Assembly (NCBI GenBank): GCA_018907035.1
Contig: JACCIC010000021.1
Location: 4,358,501 to 4,422,500 of the forward strand
Direction: 5' to 3'
Origin: Sycobia sp. Sy_11
Taxonomy: Eukaryota > Arthropoda > Insecta > Hymenoptera > Epichrysomallidae
DNA: 64,000 bases
Below the pieces are notes generated by a model. It was given only the letters and a program-made list of their open reading frames with translations. It was not told the DNA's origin and made no database searches. How positions within the stretch are numbered: the first letter of the stretch is position 1; each line of letters begins with the position of its first letter. Positions 58,156 through 64,000 of the stretch are shown one piece after another. A program made the translations under genes and the position numbers.

Positions 58156-58199
58156 GGGGCGGGAAGTGGAGGGGGTGGGGTGAAGGGAGGGTGGGAGGG
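58156..58199 (+). other. G-quadruplex-prone G-tract cluster
   Basis: Eight runs of three or more G lie within 44 bases, separated by loops of one to seven bases. This satisfies the usual G4 motif several times over. It is inside a GC-rich, CpG-rich island. Confidence 0.75.
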
Positions 58200-58358
58200 C
58201 GTGCACGGCCGTCCCAACGCGCAGCGTGTAGATCCGTCTTCTGACCGGCGCCAATGTCGCCGCCACCCTGACGCCCTTACACTTGTTCCGCGCGCGGGCG
58301 CGCGTCGGGCTTTTTCGCGCGCGAGAGGCACACGCGCGCCAGCGCGCGCTGGCAAGGC

Positions 58359-58383
58359 GAGAGAGAGAGAGAGAGAGAGAGAT
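58359..58383. repeat. (GA)n microsatellite
   Basis: About 24 bp. Confidence 0.95.
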
Positions 58384-58675
58384 GAGAGAAGACGTCCGGG
58401 GGACCGGGGCGAGGGGATTTTTAATGGGCGGTGAGGGGGGAGGGCACAGGGATCGGGAGGAGACTCGCTGGAATTTAAAATCAGATTCGGCGCTGATAAG
58501 CCGAGCGACCGGGAGAATTGAGAGAGTGTTTTTAATGATAATGTGTATGGCGGCGGTCAGACTGGGGCTCGTTCTTTTTAAATTGATGACCGGGGGAGAA
58601 ATTAATTTTCGCGATAAAATTGTCGATGCTTTCGCTTTCGGGTGTCCTTTTTTTTGTTCTTCTTCTCCTTTGTAT

Positions 58676-58714
58676 GTCTGTATGTATGTATGTATGTATG
58701 TATGTATGTATGTA

Positions 58715-58770
<56 letters not shown>
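58676..58770. repeat. TATG-TA compound microsatellite
   Basis: About ten TATG units followed by about 51 bp of TA. Confidence 0.97.
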
Positions 58771-58776
<6 letters not shown>

Positions 58777-58829
58777 CCTTTTCTCTGAGAGAAGTATCGT
58801 CAGAGTTTAGGTTGCCGAGGTTCGTTCGG

Positions 58830-60430
58830 GACTTTTGATTTTGAAAAGGAATTCCATTCGTTTATTTATAAATTATAGTTTCCAATTGGATGTCATTTTT
58901 TTATTTTTCGTTTCTTTTTTAAATTTGTAGGCTCATTCGGTGTTATTAATAATGCTATTAATTACGCTCAGAATCGGACCTGTACTTGCATTTTCCTTTC
59001 GATATACCAAATTTGTACTAATAGTCTTTCATAAAAACGATTTTGAATAATATACAATTGTTTGTTTTTCGCCCGATTTATTAACAATCGATTATTAACA
59101 AAAAAATTAATTTTAATATTATTTTTTCCCTATTAATATCTCATAAAACTAACTTTGCTTTCGAAAGTGTATAAGTTAGATGAATCGAACCAGACTTGCC
59201 TAAGATAATTCAATTTGAATAATATTTATTCAATATACTTATTTTCTTCAGCTGACATATTTTTAACGCACTTCTTATTTTTATTTTAATAAAATGAAAA
59301 TATTAAACAAAGCCGAGTTTATTGTAGAGGTTGTTTGAGAACGTTGAGCATGCTGAATTAATTACTTTAAATTTCATTCTATAGTAAGATTAAAGCATAA
59401 TCAATATTATACTATACGGACATTGATAATCCCACATTTAATAATCGTATGAATTAGTAAAAAATTTTTTTGAAAGTAGACACAAAAATTAAATTTTTAC
59501 TGATATTTGCGAAACCACTTTCTCTATTGATTATACATAAAAAAATTTTAATCTCTTCGATTAAAAATATAATGGACTTAATAGTCTTATTTTGATACTT
59601 CATAATTTCTCTGGATTAAGCCCTCTGTAAATTTGATGCTATCGCGTGAAGTTAAACTAATTAAGTAGAATTAAAGAATCGATCGTAATCATTATTCGAT
59701 CATACGAGCGTTTGCTGTTAAGATGTTTTGCTCCTTATGAATCGGACGCCAGATTTTGAACATTCGAAATAGCTATAACCTAATTATCTAAAGATAGCGG
59801 TTGAAACCTCGAAAATGAAATTGATATGGTATTTGAAGTAATGGTAAAAAAGGGTAAGTTTAAGGGCCAATCTACCCAACATAAAAAATTCTAATAGACA
59901 CGTAAAGTGTATATGTACGAACCAAAGATCTCGCAACACTTCTGACGCTGATTCTGAATAACTGATTGTTTCTCTACAGCAGAGTCGCGTACAGATGGTC
60001 GCATAGAAAAGTCGTTCCATATAATATTCGCGCTTCTAGAGTTTTTATCGAAGCCTGCGATAAGTGAATTAATTAGGGACAAGTTTACATATTAATTTAT
60101 ATTTATATTTTATAAATTAATTTTATGTTAGAATACACTTATAGAATTGGATATCGTATTAAATAATCACTTTAAGAGTTTTTCATATTTATTATTTGTT
60201 AATATATTATTTGCATTAATTTCACAGTATAGAATCTTATACTCTTTGTATGCAAAAAAATGAAGATAAACTAACAACTTACTTATTAAAACAGGTACAA
60301 ATTGATGAAATAATCGCAATTTTACAACAAATTTATTAATATTAGTTATTAATCTACCTCTAACATTCAAATAGACTTACGCTAGCTGTTTGTACAAATT
60401 CATATTAAGGAGACGCGAAGTCTCCAGATA
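58830..60430. other. AT-rich desert
   Basis: No gene seen. A donor-like AAAAGG|GTAAGT occurs near 59851. Confidence 0.45.
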
Positions 60431-60591
60431 GGCTTATTATTTTTTTTTTTTTTAAACCATGTATAAAGAGCGAAAGGGATCGAGGGACAGGAGAAAAAGG
60501 ACCAACTAACGGAAGAGTTCCCCCGTTCGCATTATTCCCATACAAATCGATAATAATTACGGGCCAACTTTTTGGAGCACAAACAAGGTAC

Positions 60592-60592
<1 letters not shown>

Positions 60593-60636
<44 letters not shown>
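60593..60636. repeat. (TA)n microsatellite
   Basis: About 44 bp. Confidence 0.97.
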
Positions 60637-60639
<3 letters not shown>

Positions 60640-61106
60640 CTTTTTCCCGTACACCTCAATCTTGTTATCCGCACTTTAAACTGGTAATACACCGACGCAG
60701 GACCCTCGTACATAAACGAGAGGCGGCGCGGCGAGAAACAAAGGGCGCCGCGGGCGGGTTACATTTTTTTCTGCCTTTTTTCTGTTTTTTTTTCTTTTTT
60801 CGTTGTTTTTTTTTCTTTCGTTTGCTACCCCCGCTCTCGGGCTCGGCCGCACGAAAATGATCCAGTTCTGGGCTTCCGGTGAGAAAAAGGGAAGCGACGG
60901 GGGCTCGAAATTGCCGAACGGTGAGGAGGACGATGCCACGCCGCCTGTCGGCGAGCGAAGCCTCCGATATAATTAAAGAGGGATAAACGAGCGGGATGGG
61001 GCGGCGGGAGGGGTAAGGGGGGGAGAGTGCCAAATTGTCGGTGGCGCGCAAAATCATCGGCGAACAGAAATAGCCGCCGACAGCTCTCTTCGCCTGTCTA
61101 TATATG

Positions 61107-61113
<7 letters not shown>

Positions 61114-61162
<49 letters not shown>
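61114..61162. repeat. (TA)n microsatellite
   Basis: About 49 bp. Confidence 0.97.
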
Positions 61163-61165
<3 letters not shown>

Positions 61166-61247
61166 GAATTGGACCACCGAGTGAGACCCCGCGAGGACCA
61201 ATGGGGAACGAGAACACGCGAACTCCATGACTCGGGCTCGCGGTGAA

Positions 61248-61249
<2 letters not shown>

Positions 61250-61315
<66 letters not shown>
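61250..61315. repeat. (TA)n microsatellite
   Basis: About 66 bp, the longest pure TA tract here. Confidence 0.97.
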
Positions 61316-61318
<3 letters not shown>

Positions 61319-61329
61319 ATACTCATATC

Positions 61330-62730
61330 TGTTCTTTTTCCTCTCATTTCGCAAAATACTTTTTCCGATTGATTTTCCCTGCGTCTATTACTAATTAGAA
61401 CGTTATCTTAAGATTCGGACAGGATCGCGTCTTATCTTTATTATGTCGAATTTTTCGAGATTCTTTTTTATTCGTGGCTTTCTGTTTTAATTTTTTTGGA
61501 GTTAATTGCCATTTAAAGTTTGATATATTTGATATACGATTTGTCTGAAGCAAGAGAGGGATAGGCTTATGGGAAATATTATTTAAATTTAGAAGGATAG
61601 CTGTATCTCATAAGATTTGCAAGATTATTTGAATATTCGTTCTGAGATTTTCTATTTTTGTCAAAATTTATGGAGGTATTCAATAGTTGAAGATAGAAAT
61701 CTTATTACTTTAATTAATTTGACAGGTACTTATTTATTAAATTTTATTCTATATTTATTAAATTTTCATTTTTCACTTTATCGACAACTAGAAGCGCAGG
61801 TTAAAGATATTTTCCATCTATCTGTATAAATATGTAACATCTTGAGCATTATACATTTTTATTATATTTTACACATAATTATCTTCAAATTGGGGAATGG
61901 CTCCATAACTTTAAAAATCGAATTTACGAGAAAATGATCATGAAAACTTCTTCCTAATTCTATGATCTGTTCACCTTAAATTTGACCTTCAAAATACCTT
62001 TGAGAATATTGGAAATTGAAGATTATATTTTCTTGTACGGATCTTTTATATTTGACATTTAAAATCAAAAGAGCCGCACACTTTAGATGCAGATTTTTAT
62101 TTGTGAAATAGGGCAAGATCGTCGGTGTGACTGAAAATATCCGTCAAGAAAGTCAAAATTAACATGGCAGATTGTGCTCTGTTTGACTGAATTTCAATCA
62201 TGTGTGATTCGAATACCCATTAGTTAATTTTCACATTATCAGAAAATATTTTGATCTATCTTCAAGCTCGGCAAGATTTCATGTAAGTAAATAAAAATGT
62301 AATCCAACGTTACCAGTTGACCCTGTAATTTAATTATTAATTTCAACTCAATAAGCAAGTTTTCTTTATTAAACACAACTAATTATTAAAAATTTATTAT
62401 CGTAGTACCGGTTCATTTACAATTTATTAGGATTATATACACAAAAGTCGACTTGTTAAATGCCCGCATTGACATCAGTTAGTGTTGTAATTATTATTAT
62501 TATACTTTATTATACTTGAATTGAAAAATATCTACGATTTTCATTATACAATTGTACAACTGCTTGGCGCAAGGTACGTATAAAAACAAATTCGATATGT
62601 TTAAAAATCTTCTATACGATCTCGTCATTTCTATAATACCAATCTTGCATCGATTTAACAACTAATATATATACCTTCCCTCTAATTAGTGTCGGTATAA
62701 AAAAAAATAATAATCATCGATTCTTTCATT
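61330..62730. other. AT-rich desert
   Basis: Nothing recognised. Confidence 0.5.
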
Positions 62731-63002
62731 GTGTCCGTGAACGATGACAAGAGGCGAAGCATCGCGCACGAAAAGGTAAAAAAAACGGGCTCTATTTGGT
62801 TAGATGTGTGTGTATATATAGAGTCAAAAGAAAGAGGGATATAGGGGGGGGGGGAAGAAGGCGTAGCCGCGGATCCCGCCGTCAGTGTTTAACGCGCTAA
62901 TCGCCGGGGTCGCAGGTCCGCTGTGCAAACACCCGGGGGACCGTAGGGGGATGGGAAAGACCTCCGCCAAACTTAATTGCTAATCACCACTTGCGCCGCG
63001 CG

Positions 63003-63005
63003 CTC

Positions 63006-63051
<46 letters not shown>
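63003..63051. repeat. (CT)n microsatellite
   Basis: About 49 bp with one CCC interruption. Confidence 0.96.
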
Positions 63052-63053
<2 letters not shown>

Positions 63054-63420
63054 ACTCCCCAAGCGCTATTTTCCCCAGCGCCCGACGCGTCGTCGCGCCC
63101 TTGAGCCCGTCGTTACCGCGCGCGCTTCCGTCGGCATGAAAATGATATTTCGGCTCCATTGATCCTCCTCTTCCCTCCTCGCCTCCCCCCCCGTCTTTCC
63201 TCACCGCTTTACGCGGGTGCCGGAGTTTGCACAGATTTGCGCGGACAAAGGCAGGCCGCGCGCACCCGGCTCGACTGAAAATATACCCCGCGTATCCCGT
63301 ATACTTTCGGGTTGCTGTTCTACATTTATGCGATTCGCTTAACGGACAAGTGATTTATACTGTCCTATTATTCGAGTTTAATTAACTCGGAGCCGCGGAT
63401 CTTGGATGAGCACGGAGATA

Positions 63421-63422
<2 letters not shown>

Positions 63423-63505
<83 letters not shown>
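63423..63505. repeat. TA-GA compound microsatellite
   Basis: About 53 bp of TA passing directly into about 30 bp of GA. Confidence 0.97.
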
Positions 63506-63508
<3 letters not shown>

Positions 63509-63746
63509 CTATATAGTCAGAAGCATATATTGGATTATTTTGCTATAAGCAGACTAATAACGATAAAAAGAATACACGCGAATTCATATAACGTAACATA
63601 TATGTTGGCTATATAGATTGGTTTGTTCCTCTGCATCGCTTTTTTTATATATACGTATCAGCTCGGCTACCGAGTACAAAAAATTGATTTCTACATTCTG
63701 GATAAAAGACAAACACGAGGGGATATTAAATTGACGCGGACACGTT

Positions 63747-63753
<7 letters not shown>

Positions 63754-63805
<52 letters not shown>
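63754..63805. repeat. (TA)n microsatellite
   Basis: About 52 bp. Confidence 0.97.
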
Positions 63806-63808
<3 letters not shown>

Positions 63809-63937
63809 GTATCCCGACAGCAAACCTGTAATCTTTCTAAAGCACATAAAACTCGGTCGAAATCACAAAGCTGCCGGCGGCGCGGGCGCCTCTTCCCCAC
63901 GCCTCTCTCGCGCGCGCTCTCTCTTTCTCTTTCCCTC

Positions 63938-63972
63938 GCTCTCTCTCTCTCTCTCTCCCTCTCGTTCTCTCT
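63938..63972. repeat. Imperfect (CT)n tract
   Basis: CT-rich with CCC and CGTT interruptions, near the window end. Confidence 0.85.
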
Positions 63973-64000
63973 TGACGCGCATTCGGCCTTAAAATACAGC

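Larger units (their letters stand above)
57640..58660. other. GC- and CpG-rich island, promoter-like
   Basis: The most GC-rich island of the window. Overlapping open frames occur on both strands, including an ATG-started 125-codon plus frame at 57642. Strand-symmetric openness argues for composition rather than coding. Confidence 0.4.

Noticed and set aside
57946..58773. 275-codon minus-strand open frame
   Set aside because: It runs through TA, TATG and GA repeats and a GC-rich island; the peptide is low complexity (YIYIYI, SLSLSL) with no domain.
60665..61354. 229-codon minus-strand open frame
   Set aside because: Two TA tracts and a poly-K stretch account for most of it.

Overview
This window looks like nuclear DNA from an arthropod, most likely an insect and possibly a hymenopteran. 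The reasons are eukaryotic splice signals, many long TA, GA/CT, CA/TG and TATG microsatellites, CpG-rich patches beside very AT-rich stretches, one tRNA-derived SINE-like element, and no compact operon-like coding. The species cannot be named from the sequence, and the hymenopteran guess is an inference from the CpG-rich, mosaic composition.

The layout is a repeated alternation. GC-richer, CpG-rich 'islands' of about 0.5-2 kb carry nearly all of the microsatellites. They are separated by AT-rich 'deserts' with almost none. Clear islands lie near 1-600, 1600-2340, 3370-4210, 5400-6200, 6780-7600, 9280-10260, 10850-12150, 13450-15600, 16850-18430, 19060-20080, 20940-22700, 23900-25650, 26740-29250, 30240-31420, 32400-33750, 37020-38720, 42650-43640, 46540-47260, 47820-48480, 51570-52150, 54150-54790, 57640-58820, 60430-61330 and 62730-64000. 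The longest deserts are 7600-9270, 33860-37010, 38720-42640 and 48490-51560.

The only stretch recognised as part of a known protein family is a plus-strand exon at about 53012-53168. It encodes the activation region of a trypsin-like (S1) serine protease: a cysteine, a short linker, then R-IVGG-TESSNG, closed by a GTATGT donor. A possible upstream exon lies at 52824-52889. The His, Asp and Ser exons are not seen in the remaining 10.8 kb, so the next intron is long, the gene runs past the window, or this is a fragment. Most of the rest reads as intron or intergenic DNA.

Other structures are two unrelated near-perfect inverted-repeat elements (48791-48977 and 49812-50002), a minus-strand tRNA-derived element near 40400-40610, several compound microsatellites, G-quadruplex-prone tracts, and a set of weakly supported candidate exons. 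The most interesting candidate is 32446-32822 on the minus strand, where a 104-nt GT-AG interval made mostly of microsatellite separates two open stretches. Long open frames running through TA, CT or GA repeats are repeat artefacts and are not called as genes. No prokaryotic genes, CRISPR arrays, rRNA or convincing functional tRNA were found.
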